From RI-153 sp963721725 (GTDB lineage: Bacteria > Chloroflexota > Anaerolineae > Caldilineales > Caldilineaceae): a stretch of DNA of 64,000 nt. Made by a program: the position numbers and the translations under genes. The stretch covers positions 1 to 64,000 of the forward strand of contig CAVRLX010000033.1 in NCBI GenBank assembly GCA_963721725.1, given 5' to 3'. Of this stretch, positions 28,823 through 38,074 are shown piece after piece (position 1 is the first letter of the stretch; each line of letters starts with the position of its first letter). Under the pieces are notes generated by a model that made no database searches, was not told the DNA's origin, and worked only from the letters and a program-made list of their open reading frames with translations.

Positions 28823-31800
28823 TTTGCAACGGGCAACCCACCTGCTTGACGAAATTGCCCAAACGCTGCCCGTGACGGCCAAAGCCAACCACTTGTCTAT
28901 TCCGGCTTCGGTTTTGAATAGCAGTCGCCATGAGATCGCCAGCCTCTGGCTTCAGATCAATACAGGCGGTACAACCGACGAAGAAGAGATCTTCGAGGCA
29001 AGCAGCAGATTATTACAACAGGCGGCAAGTGTGGCTCAATCTCTGGAAGGGGTCTACGTGGCCCAGCCGCATGGCGCGAATCTGCTCTTTGGTGTGCCCA
29101 TCACCCACGAAGATGATCCTGTGCGGGCAGTGCAGGCAGCGTGGCGCATTGCCCAAGCTGCACAAGAGATACACTTGCCGAGAGGGACGACCTGGCATAT
29201 AGCCGTCAGCGCAGGAACAGTGATTGCAACTTGGGAAAATCAAGAGCAGTTGGATGACTTGCGCGCTACGGGCAAGGCAGTGGAGGAATCCAAACTGCTG
29301 GCAATGCAAAGCCATGCAGCGCAGGTTTGGGTGAGCCAAGCCATCCAAGAGCGCAGCGAACATCGCTTTGTTTATGAAGCGGTGCCGGGCCAGACCCGCC
29401 TTTTTGCTGTTAAAAGCGTACGCGAGCGCCCCGGACGCAGCCGCGGCATTCCTGGTCACGCATCGAACCTGATTGGTCGCCAGCCTGCGCTTATCTCCAT
29501 GTTCCAAATGTTGCAAAACCTACCCAGCAACGAAGGAGGCGCAATCTGGTTGGCGGGCGAAGCGGGCATCGGCAAAAGTCGGTTGATGCAGGAATTTGCG
29601 CTGCAAGCGCCGCCGGGAACGCAGGTCTGGATGGGTACATGTTCGGCCCAAAAGATGGGAGCGCCATTTTCCCTCTTTTCCAATCTCTTCGAGACCCTTT
29701 TCGATTTCTACAGCACTGATGGCCCAGTGGAAAAGCGTTTCAAAATTAGCCAAAATTTTCAGCGCTGGCCGGCGTCGATTCATCGGTTGCAACCTTTTGT
29801 AGAGATCCTCTGTGGGCTGGCCCCCACAGCCGATGAACATCAACGCCTGAGCAGCCTGGAACCCAACGCGTTGCGCCAACAGATCTTTGTCTCGCTGCGC
29901 ACGATTTTGAAGACATTAGTCTCCGAACAGCCGTTGGTCCTCATGTTGGACGATCTGCACTGGATCGATCCGATGTCCGCCGATCTCTTGCTCTTTTTAG
30001 CGCCGCTAATCACCTCCAGTCCGGTGCTGTTGATCTGTGCGCGCCGCCATGATGAGGAAAACCCGGCGCTGGCGCAGTTGCAAACCATGCGTGATCTGAA
30101 CCCCGTCTATCACCTCACCTTACAGTTGAAGCCGCTCAATCGCATTGAAAGTGCTATTTTGCTCTCCGAACTGCTCAACGGTGCGGCCATGGACGAAGAG
30201 TTGCGCCAGACGATTCTGACGCGCAGTGACGGCAATCCCTATTTTATTGAAGAGTTCGCGCGCACTTGGCTGGAACAAAATACATTGCCACCCCTAGCCG
30301 TGGATCTCCCGCCCGTTGGCGAAGCAGAAGCGCTGCCTCTGCCCGCCACCATTAGCACGCTGATCCGCTCGCGGATCGACACGCTGCCCTCCAAAGTGCG
30401 CCGTGTGCTGCAATATGCCGCGGTTTTTGGGCGACCCTTTCATGTACTTTTTATGGAAAAGCTCTCAGAGTCAGCCAATATGTATAGCACTTTTCAACAG
30501 TTGGCCGACCGCGAGCTGCTGCATTACAACAGCGAGACAGAACAGTGGCAGTTTCGCCATACGCTCACCGAGACGGTGGTCTACGAAGCGATGTTAAAGG
30601 TGCAACGGCAGGCATTTCATCGGGAGATTGCACTGGTGTTGGAAGATCTGTGGCAAGCCTCGCCAGAAGATCACGCCGAAGTGCTGGCCCATCACTTTTC
30701 CGCGGCGCATCAGCACGATAAAGCGATTTTCTATCTTGTCTTGGCTGGGGAACGTGCCGCCAGCCGCTATGCCAATCAAGAGGCACTGGGCTATCGGCTG
30801 GAAGCCAATCGGCTGGCCGCTGAAACGCCCACAACCGGTGCCACGCTCCGTTGGCGGATTACGATCGGCCTAGGGGATATTTATCGGTTTATTGGCAAAT
30901 ATCCCGAGGCATTGGAAATTCTGAATACTGCTCTGGAACGCGAGAGTCTATCAGCGATCTATCAGGCCAGCCTGCATCGGCGCATTGGGCAGACCTTGCA
31001 ATTGCGCGGCGAGACGGAAGATGCCCGTCAAGCGTTTGCGCTCGCTCTCTCACTGCTGCAAAACGAAAGTGGCGAAGTGGCCGATTTGGAACGGGCGTGT
31101 GGGTTGCATGGTGTGGCTTGGGCATCGTTCATCCAGGGTGATCTGGAAGACGCCAAGATCAACTGTCTGGCAAGTCTGCATCATGCCAAGGCTGCCGAAG
31201 GGTTAAGCGAGCAGGCCACCGCCGAAAATCTGCTGGGCGGCATCTATCACCGGCTGGGCGAGTGGGAAATTGCGATGCAGCACACCACCAGCGCCATGCA
31301 GGTACGCGAGGCCATGGGCTACACCTGGGGCGTTGCCACAAGTCTGAGCAATCTGGGTATTCTTTCCATCTCGGCGGGGGAATGGGAGAAGGCAAAACGC
31401 TATTTTCAGGATAGCCTGCGCCAGCGCCAAGAGATGGGCGATGCCGAGGGCGTAAGCATTGTCCATAACAATCTGGGCCAATTGGCGCTGGATCAGGGAA
31501 ATCTGGATGAAAGCGCTCATCATTATACCGAGGGGTTGAGGATGGCCGAGCCGCTAAAAATGCTCTTTCATTCGACCACGGCACGGTTAGGACTAATTCA
31601 GGTGCATCTACATCGCCGCGAATTGAGCGCAGCCGCCGAAATGATCGGCCAGGCTATTCCAGCAATAGAGTCGTTGAATTCTCAGGAGATGCGCGCCGAA
31701 ATTGAGCGCTTCCTGGCTGAACTCTGGCTGCACCGTGGGGAGCTGCACAAAGCCGAGAGCGTTGCCCAAAAATCCATTGCCCTGGCCCACGAAATGGGCA

Positions 31801-32111
31801 ATCCGCGTGCAGAATCGGCAGGGTGGCGCACGGCGTCGCTCTGTTATTTACATCAGAAAAATGTTGAAGCCGCCCAGCGTGCCATCCAATATGGCTGGAC
31901 GGCCTTTGCCACGGCCACCGACGAACTGGAACATGGGCGACTGTTCGCCCAGGCTGGTGAAGTCTATCTGGCTGACAATAACATTATCGAAGCCCGCTCC
32001 TCGCTACGGCGGGCGCGTATAATTTTCCGCCGTTTGGGTGCAAAGCTTGATTTGGCACGCGTGGATCGAGTTTTGAAAGAATCCGGGGTTTCCTGCCGTT
32101 CTTACTCTTGA
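28779..32111 (+). CDS. Degenerate cyclase / STAND-type ATPase / TPR (module 2, probably continuous with module 1)
   Basis: This 1110-residue frame repeats the layout of the preceding gene without the zinc ribbon. Residues 1-30 look like the end of module 1's TPR region (AHRFQRLNAQYDLQRATHLL). Residues about 60-220 resemble a cyclase domain (VAQPHGANLLFGVPITHEDDPVRAV), but the metal-binding Asp residues and the GD-N-R substrate motif are gone, so it should be catalytically dead. Then come Walker A GEAGIGKSRL and Walker B LVLMLDDLHWIDP, an ATPase C-terminal region, and about eight TPR units to the end. Its ATG lies inside the end of module 1 with no ribosome site. Together with the one-base shift near 28765-28785, this suggests a single polypeptide of about 2300 residues with a tandem duplication. 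If so, the dead half may be a regulatory partner of the active half. Confidence 0.75.
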   Translation: MARAHRFQRLNAQYDLQRATHLLDEIAQTLPVTAKANHLSIPASVLNSSRHEIASLWLQINTGGTTDEEEIFEASSRLLQQAASVAQSLEGVYVAQPHGANLLFGVPITHEDDPVRAVQAAWRIAQAAQEIHLPRGTTWHIAVSAGTVIATWENQEQLDDLRATGKAVEESKLLAMQSHAAQVWVSQAIQERSEHRFVYEAVPGQTRLFAVKSVRERPGRSRGIPGHASNLIGRQPALISMFQMLQNLPSNEGGAIWLAGEAGIGKSRLMQEFALQAPPGTQVWMGTCSAQKMGAPFSLFSNLFETLFDFYSTDGPVEKRFKISQNFQRWPASIHRLQPFVEILCGLAPTADEHQRLSSLEPNALRQQIFVSLRTILKTLVSEQPLVLMLDDLHWIDPMSADLLLFLAPLITSSPVLLICARRHDEENPALAQLQTMRDLNPVYHLTLQLKPLNRIESAILLSELLNGAAMDEELRQTILTRSDGNPYFIEEFARTWLEQNTLPPLAVDLPPVGEAEALPLPATISTLIRSRIDTLPSKVRRVLQYAAVFGRPFHVLFMEKLSESANMYSTFQQLADRELLHYNSETEQWQFRHTLTETVVYEAMLKVQRQAFHREIALVLEDLWQASPEDHAEVLAHHFSAAHQHDKAIFYLVLAGERAASRYANQEALGYRLEANRLAAETPTTGATLRWRITIGLGDIYRFIGKYPEALEILNTALERESLSAIYQASLHRRIGQTLQLRGETEDARQAFALALSLLQNESGEVADLERACGLHGVAWASFIQGDLEDAKINCLASLHHAKAAEGLSEQATAENLLGGIYHRLGEWEIAMQHTTSAMQVREAMGYTWGVATSLSNLGILSISAGEWEKAKRYFQDSLRQRQEMGDAEGVSIVHNNLGQLALDQGNLDESAHHYTEGLRMAEPLKMLFHSTTARLGLIQVHLHRRELSAAAEMIGQAIPAIESLNSQEMRAEIERFLAELWLHRGELHKAESVAQKSIALAHEMGNPRAESAGWRTASLCYLHQKNVEAAQRAIQYGWTAFATATDELEHGRLFAQAGEVYLADNNIIEARSSLRRARIIFRRLGAKLDLARVDRVLKESGVSCRSYS

Positions 32112-32265
32112 ATAGTACTTTTTTCCCGGATACTTACGACAAGTAAGACCTTACAATAATACCGTTAATTGCGTAGTACGTTAGTCCTAAAGCGCCTTAT
32201 ATACTTGTCATCACCGTTTGCAACTGTCATCTTATTGTCCCGATCTCTCCTGGGAGGCCCCGCGT

Positions 32266-35200
32266 ATGATTGCGCAACGCATCTATTACCCTTTCAAGAA
32301 AGCCATTGTCAATCTGGTCTCTTGTACGCTTGCCCTCATTCTTCTCATTCCGCCGTTCAGCTTTGCGCCTGTCCCCTCCGCGAGCCTCTATATTGAACCA
32401 AGTCTGCTCCAATCCAGCGGAGACCAGTCCGTAATTGTCAGCGCACAAAGCAGCGGATTTGCACGGCGTGCTGTGCGTGCTGTGGGCGGGCAGATCAGCG
32501 ACGATCTCTGGTTGATCGAAAGCGTTGTGACGACGCTCTCGGCCTCTCAACTACAACGGCTGGCTCAACAACCAGGTCTGCGCTCGGTTATCGCCAACAA
32601 GGATATTAGCCCTGCCGATGCGCCGGTTGATGGCTGGGTCACAGATCGACACGTTTATGCGGGCACCTATCAGGTCAGCAGCAATGTGGTCGCTCCCCCG
32701 GTGGCACTGCCCAACGGCAACATCTTTACTATTGCGGATTCAGGGCTGGCTCTGATTTTGAATGGTAGTGGCAAAGAGATTAGCCGACGCACCCTAGCCG
32801 GTGGCAACTTTTTGACGGCCCCCGTGCTAGATAACGAAGGCACCATCTTTGTGGCGGGAGAAGCCAAACAAGTTCACGCCATTTCGTCCGACGGCACGCT
32901 GCGCTGGTCTTTTACAAGTGGTGGCAAGTTTAACAATGGGGTCGTGGTGGACAACGCCCGCGATACCGTGTATGCCACCGATGAAAATGGCAATGTCTAT
33001 GCTTTGGTCAAAAGCACTGGGGCGCTACGCTGGCAAAAATCTATTCACACGTTGCTCAATCTGGGGCAGGTGGTTGCCACGCCGGCACTGGGCAGCAACG
33101 GCACACTCTATGTGTTGACACTGGCGGGAACCCTGGTGGCTGTCACCCCGACTGGTCAGACCAGAAATCTGGGTACGCTGTTGCTGGGCCTTCCTTTCAA
33201 ATTTTCTCCCCTGGTTGGGGCAGATGGCACGATTTATGTGGCTGGCGAAACCCAGTGGGTCTACGCCCTTCATGCGACTGGCGCGCTGAAATATCAGTTT
33301 AGTACGCTGAGCAAACTTACAGCCCCGCCGGTTTTGGGAGCGGATGGCACGCTTTACGTGGTGGAAGAGCTGGGCAGACTCCACGCGCTGAACACAGATG
33401 GTTCTGTACGTTTCAGCTTTACCCCGGCACTCTCCACTTTCTATACCTCACCTGTGCTTTCGCCAGATGGCAGTCAGGTTTATGTGGCGGCCAAACAGCA
33501 GAAACTTTATGCGGTTTCGACAATCAGTGGGCAGGCATCCTGGAGCTATACCACTAGCGGGGATCTCTCTTTATCACCGGACGTTGATATGAATGGGCAG
33601 GTTCATCTGACTGACCTTCAGGCCAACTATGCAGTGCTATCCCAGGCAGGCGTAGAGCTTTCCAAATTTGACCTGCGTACTTCACCCAAACACAGACCGG
33701 TGTTTTTGAAGAATCCACGCCAGACCACACTGATCGCCGATACATCCAATACCTTCAATCTTTTTTCCCGGCTACCTGACCTTTGGGATGGCTCGCCTGA
33801 CGTGATAGCAACATCGAACAAACACAAGTGGAAGTTAGTCAACCCCTCTGTGATAGATGTGGGCGCAGATCAACTGCACCAACCCACAGACAGTAGCCGC
33901 AAGCCGATTACAGGTGAGGGGATCACGGTGGCTGTACTGGATACAGGTGTCTATTTTAATGAAGAGGTGAGAGGAATTTTAGGCAACCAAGTAAGCCGAC
34001 TCTTTGTGGGACAGGCCGATTTTGTCAACACACAGTGCGACTTAGGGGGTGTTCAGTTCGCCGATCATTGTTTCCAGGACGCTAGCAACAGCAAAGATGG
34101 ACATGGACATGGAACCCATGTGGCCGGCACGATTTGGAGCCACTTTATAGACGCGACATCTGGGGTGATGATGGGCATTGCCCCCCAAGCCCAGATCCTG
34201 AGTGTGCGCACATTAGACCACAGAGGGATGGGCAGCTATGCTGACACCATCAAAGGGATTCAATATGTGGTTAAAAATAAGGAGCAATTTAGGATTCGTG
34301 TTTTGAATTTAAGTATCAGTGCCCTGGCCGTGGTCCCCTATTTTGTGGATCCGATGAACCGAGCGGTGGAGAGGGCTTGGGCGAGTGGGATCAGCGTGGT
34401 GGTGGCGGCTGGCAACGAAGGGTCGAAATCCGAGACGATTACAGTTCCAGGCAACGACCCGTATGTGATCACGGTGGGCGCGCTGGACAGTGCCCGTACG
34501 CCAGGCTTCTGGGAAGGGGATACACTGCCTCAATGGTCTTCCACCGGGCCGACCATGGATGGATTTGTCAAGCCTGATGTGCTGGCTCCCGGCGCCCAGA
34601 TTGTCTCGTTTATGCACAGTTCGGCCACGTTGGCCAAACAGCACCCAGATTATGTGGCTACGCCCAGCCTCTTCCGCATGAATGGAACCAGCATGGCGAC
34701 CGCGGTTACTTCTGGCGTGGTGGCGTTGATGTTGGAAGCAAACCCCACCCTGACCCCCGATCAAGTAAAGTTCCGGCTAGCCTACTCGGCGCGCCCCGCC
34801 CTGACTGGTGAGGAGTATCCGGTTTATAACCTGCTGCAACAAGGGATGGGACGGATTTGGGCACCCACCGCCGTCTTTGGCGAATTTCCCGCCGAAGACC
34901 GCGCCAACCAGGGTATGGATATCCGAGCGGATCTGGCCCACGGTTGGGAGGATGATATAGAACTCTCCTATCACTATCAAGGCGGCATTCAGCGGGTACG
35001 CAGCGATGATGGCAGCATCTATCTTTATTATGCAGAGGCGGCCGATGGGACACGCTTTGGCCTGGGCGCTGTGCGTACCAGCGATATGAGCTGGATTGAT
35101 CTGGCAGAGGTTGGCCGAAAGCGGTGTAACCTGGGAGAGTGGAGCCTTTTCGGCTAATACAGGGATTCAGTGGGCGGGTGGGCTTTCGCAGCCGGCTGGC

Positions 35201-35653
35201 AAAGCGATTTGGTCGGGCGGCAAAGCGATTTGGTCGGGCGGCAAAGCGATTTGGTCGGGCGGCAAAGCGATCTGGTCGGGCGGCAAAGCGATTTGGTCGG
35301 GCGGTAAAGCGATCTGGTCTGGGAGCCAACGTACATGGGGAGAAGGAATTGCTGTTTGGTCGGGTGGCAAGGCCATCTGGTCTGGCGGCAAGGCGATCTG
35401 GTCTGGCGGCAAAGCGATCTGGTCTGGCGGTAAGGCTATTTGGTCCGGTGGTAAGGCCATTTGGTCCGGTGGTGTCGATATTAATAATTCGACGCTGGCA
35501 AATTCATCTTGGGTGAATGATGACGGCACTGTAGCCACTCTACAGAGCAATATCATCTTTAATGCGCCGCCTGACGAATACACCACAGCCCCTGCGCCCA
35601 TTGATGTAGAGTTTGGCAACAGCAGAATTTTTGTACCTTTGATCAATCGATAA
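32266..35653 (+). CDS. Secreted S8 subtilase with beta-propeller insert and KAIWSGG repeats, split by a frameshift
   Basis: The ATG at 32266 follows GGGAGG (32252-32257). A signal peptide is followed by a prodomain-like region (FARRAVRAVGGQIS, LQRLAQQPGLRSVIA), a PQQ-type beta-propeller (about residues 105-470, repeated GTLYV/GTIYVAGE strands), then the subtilase domain with the triad Asp559 (VAVLDTGV), His615 (HGHGTHVAG) and Ser809 (NGTSMATA). A one-base shift near 35110 ends this frame at 35157; dropping one G restores DLAELAESGVTWESGAF and leads into eleven KAIWSGG repeats and the end IFVPLINR. The enzyme should be exported and hydrolyse proteins outside the cell. The propeller between prodomain and protease is unusual. 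The second subtilase gene follows 85 bases on. Confidence 0.87.
35201..35473 (+). repeat. 21-bp coding repeats (KAIWSGG) in two blocks
   Basis: Units of 21 bp coding for KAIWSGG occur six times (35201-35326, last unit SGS), then a divergent spacer QRTWGEGIAVWSGG, then five more units to 35473. In the first block the Ser and Gly codons are mostly TCG GGC GGC; in the second they are TCT GGC GGC or TCC GGT GGT. The two blocks therefore expanded separately. Confidence 0.93.
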
Positions 35654-35660
35654 TTGCCAA

Positions 35661-35693
35661 TCGCCAGGGGAAATCGTTTCTTTCCTCTGGCGA
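35661..35693. terminator. Hairpin between the two subtilase genes
   Basis: An imperfect 13-bp inverted repeat (TCGCCAGGGGAAA, one mismatch, 35661-35673 and 35681-35693) starts 8 bases after the first subtilase stop. There is no T run. It may reduce read-through into the next gene or protect the mRNA end. Confidence 0.5.
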
Positions 35694-35738
35694 TATAAGA
35701 TTGTTCGAGTCTGAATCGAGCATTCTAAGGAGCCACCC

Positions 35739-37889
35739 ATGTTCATCTGGTTATTCTCTCGACACCAACTGTTGCGTATTCTGTATCTTGCGATTTTTAC
35801 TGCACTTCTCTGCACAGGGTCAGTCACCCAGGCCAAGATGCTGCCCTATCAGGAGATCATTGTGCAGGGGCCAGATGCCGATGGGGTCCGCGCTGCCGTT
35901 GCCGCCGTTGGGGGAACCATCCTCTATAATTTGGATCTGATTGGGGGCGTCAGCGCCCGCTTGAATACAACCCAAATTGCCCGACTACGTCGCTCGGACG
36001 CAGTAACGGCAGTCTGGGCCGATACGCCCGTACAATCCAATAATAGTGGCGGCAGTATCACATTCCCCCCCAGCGCAGGCACAGAAACACCTGCGCCCAT
36101 CTTCTCGCTCAATGCCGTCTCGGTCTGCGATAACCAGAGCGATGGATTGAATACACTGGGCACAGGCACGATTAACCCGCTTTTCTATCAGGAATATAAA
36201 TTTATACCCCAATTTAACCCTAACCAGCTTCCCAGCAGCATACAGCTTCTCCTCAACTTCGAGGCAAAGCAGTTGACTGATGTACAGGTTCAAGTCTATC
36301 AAAAATCGGTTAATCTTTGGCATATTTTACCCCTAGAGAGCGCTTCCTTGCTGAGTGGGAAACAACAAATTGCCGTTGAAATTGGCGATTACATCGATAC
36401 ACCGGAAGATCTGGGCAACGTGGCAGTGCGCTTTCTGGCGGCAGCACAACGAAACTCGGCGCGTGCAGAAGTGGACTGTGTGGGCATCAAGATTGCCGAA
36501 CTCAATGGCTCGGTCACTGCCGATGTCAGTCTCCTTTATCAAGCGGCCAATGTCCCCGCAGTATGGGCACGCGGCAACACAGGAACCGGGATTGGTATTG
36601 CCGTGTTGGACACAGGCATCAAAGAGTACAACGAACTACGCACAGGGTCGAAAGGCCAAAAAGGTCTACTCAAGGGTGGCTGGTCGGCATTCAACAATAA
36701 AAACCGTATCAACGATCAACATGGTCACGGCACAGTCGTCTCCTCCATTCTCAAAAATAGCCAATCGGGTAGCCCAGGCAACTATTATGGAATTGCGCCC
36801 GATGCCACGATTATCCCTGTGCAGGTCTTGGATCAATGGGGGCGGGGGAGCTATGCCTCGGTCATTCGGGGAATCGAATGGGTCATCCAGAACAAAGACC
36901 TGTACAACATCCGTGTGATCAACCTATCACTCAATGCCCCCGTTCATTCACCCGATCGGCAAGATCCCCTCAACCAGGCCACGATGCGCGCTTGGCAGGC
37001 AGGGTTGGTGGTTGTGGTGGCCGCAGGCAACACAGGCCCGGGTGCGATGACCGTTGGCGTGCCGGGCAACAATCCGTATGTCATCACCGTGGGGGCGATT
37101 ACCGATAACCACACCCCCACGGATTGGAGCGACGATTATCTGCCGCCCTTTTCGGCCACCGGCCCCACCCACGATGGTTTTGTCAAACCGGATTTGCTGG
37201 CCCCCGGCGCGCACATTATCGGCGTCATGTCGCACGACAGCTATCTCGCCAAGAGCTATCCCTCCTCTAAACTTGGCATCGACTATTACAAGATTAGTGG
37301 AACCTCTATGAGTACGCCGGTGGTGGCGGGGGTGGCGGCGCTGATCTTGGCCGACAACCCAACGCTAACCCCGGATCAGGTCAAATATCGGCTGCTGGCT
37401 TCGGCCAAAACAGCCTTGGATACAAACGGCAATCTGCGCTTTAGCATCTGGCAACAGGGCGCAGGGCGTGTCGATGCCTATGATGCCGTCTATGGCGGTT
37501 TTGAAGGCAGCGCCAATCGTGGAATGGATATTAACGCCGATCTCAAGGGAACCCAACATTACGGTGGCCCCTCTCGGTGGGATGCCAATAGCGGCCTCTA
37601 TTATTTGGTCAACCAGAATGGCGAACCCACAGGCAGTGGCTACGCCTGGAGTGGCAGCTACACCTGGAGCAGTGGTTACACCTGGAGCAGTGGCTACACC
37701 TGGAGCAGTGGCTACACCTGGAGCAGTGGCTACACCTGGAGCAGCGGCTACACCTGGAGCAGCAGCTATGTTATTGAAAACTTGCGGTTAGAATCGGAGA
37801 CAGAACTATTAGACTGGGTCGAGGATGTTCCTCGCCGCACACCACCGCAGGCAAAACAAAGTGTTTATTTGCCTTTGGTAAACCGCTAG
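35739..37889 (+). CDS. Secreted S8 subtilase with YTWSSG repeats
   Basis: This 716-residue protein starts at an ATG at 35739 after AAGGAG (35727-35732). Residues 1-32 are a signal peptide; residues about 40-95 are an inhibitor-I9-like prodomain (VRAAVAAVGGTIL, RLRRSDAVTAVWAD). A beta-sandwich-like segment (about 115-260) precedes the subtilase domain with triad Asp291 (IAVLDTGI), His330 (HGHGTVV) and Ser523 (SGTSMSTPVVAG). The oxyanion Asn is in VVAAGNTGPG. After the catalytic domain there is a run of Trp repeats (YAWSGS plus six YTWSSG-like units) and the tail SVYLPLVNR. It is a paralogue of the preceding gene but lacks the beta-propeller. It should be secreted and act outside the cell; the role of the repeats is unknown. 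Confidence 0.92.
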   Translation: MFIWLFSRHQLLRILYLAIFTALLCTGSVTQAKMLPYQEIIVQGPDADGVRAAVAAVGGTILYNLDLIGGVSARLNTTQIARLRRSDAVTAVWADTPVQSNNSGGSITFPPSAGTETPAPIFSLNAVSVCDNQSDGLNTLGTGTINPLFYQEYKFIPQFNPNQLPSSIQLLLNFEAKQLTDVQVQVYQKSVNLWHILPLESASLLSGKQQIAVEIGDYIDTPEDLGNVAVRFLAAAQRNSARAEVDCVGIKIAELNGSVTADVSLLYQAANVPAVWARGNTGTGIGIAVLDTGIKEYNELRTGSKGQKGLLKGGWSAFNNKNRINDQHGHGTVVSSILKNSQSGSPGNYYGIAPDATIIPVQVLDQWGRGSYASVIRGIEWVIQNKDLYNIRVINLSLNAPVHSPDRQDPLNQATMRAWQAGLVVVVAAGNTGPGAMTVGVPGNNPYVITVGAITDNHTPTDWSDDYLPPFSATGPTHDGFVKPDLLAPGAHIIGVMSHDSYLAKSYPSSKLGIDYYKISGTSMSTPVVAGVAALILADNPTLTPDQVKYRLLASAKTALDTNGNLRFSIWQQGAGRVDAYDAVYGGFEGSANRGMDINADLKGTQHYGGPSRWDANSGLYYLVNQNGEPTGSGYAWSGSYTWSSGYTWSSGYTWSSGYTWSSGYTWSSGYTWSSSYVIENLRLESETELLDWVEDVPRRTPPQAKQSVYLPLVNR
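37641..37766 (+). repeat. 18-bp coding repeats (YTWSSG)
   Basis: Seven consecutive 18-bp units, the first encoding YAWSGS and the other six YTWSSG or YTWSSS, are nearly identical at DNA level (TACACCTGGAGCAGTGGC). A Trp recurs every six residues. Confidence 0.93.
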
Positions 37890-37948
37890 GATGGTTGACG
37901 GTAGCCACACCATAGGCTGTGTTGATATATTGTAATCCGATGTTATAT

Positions 37949-37997
37949 GCAGAATGAGTAGGGAGTTTATTATCCATCAGCTCCTGGCTCATTCTGC
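37949..37997. terminator. Probable terminator after the second subtilase
   Basis: A 10-bp stem (GCAGAATGAG at 37949-37958 with CTCATTCTGC at 37988-37997) is followed by CCTTTTATCC. A shorter inner GGAG/CTCC pairing narrows the loop. Confidence 0.55.
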
Positions 37998-38074
37998 CCT
38001 TTTATCCAACAACAGTGGAGCGTTTTTCAGGAACCCGCAGTCGATTTGCCCCCAGCCAGCAACCAGAGGTATTT

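Noticed and set aside
35201..35473. Possible CRISPR-like or satellite array
   Set aside because: The 21-bp units are contiguous without spacers and are in frame with the subtilase, so they are coding repeats.
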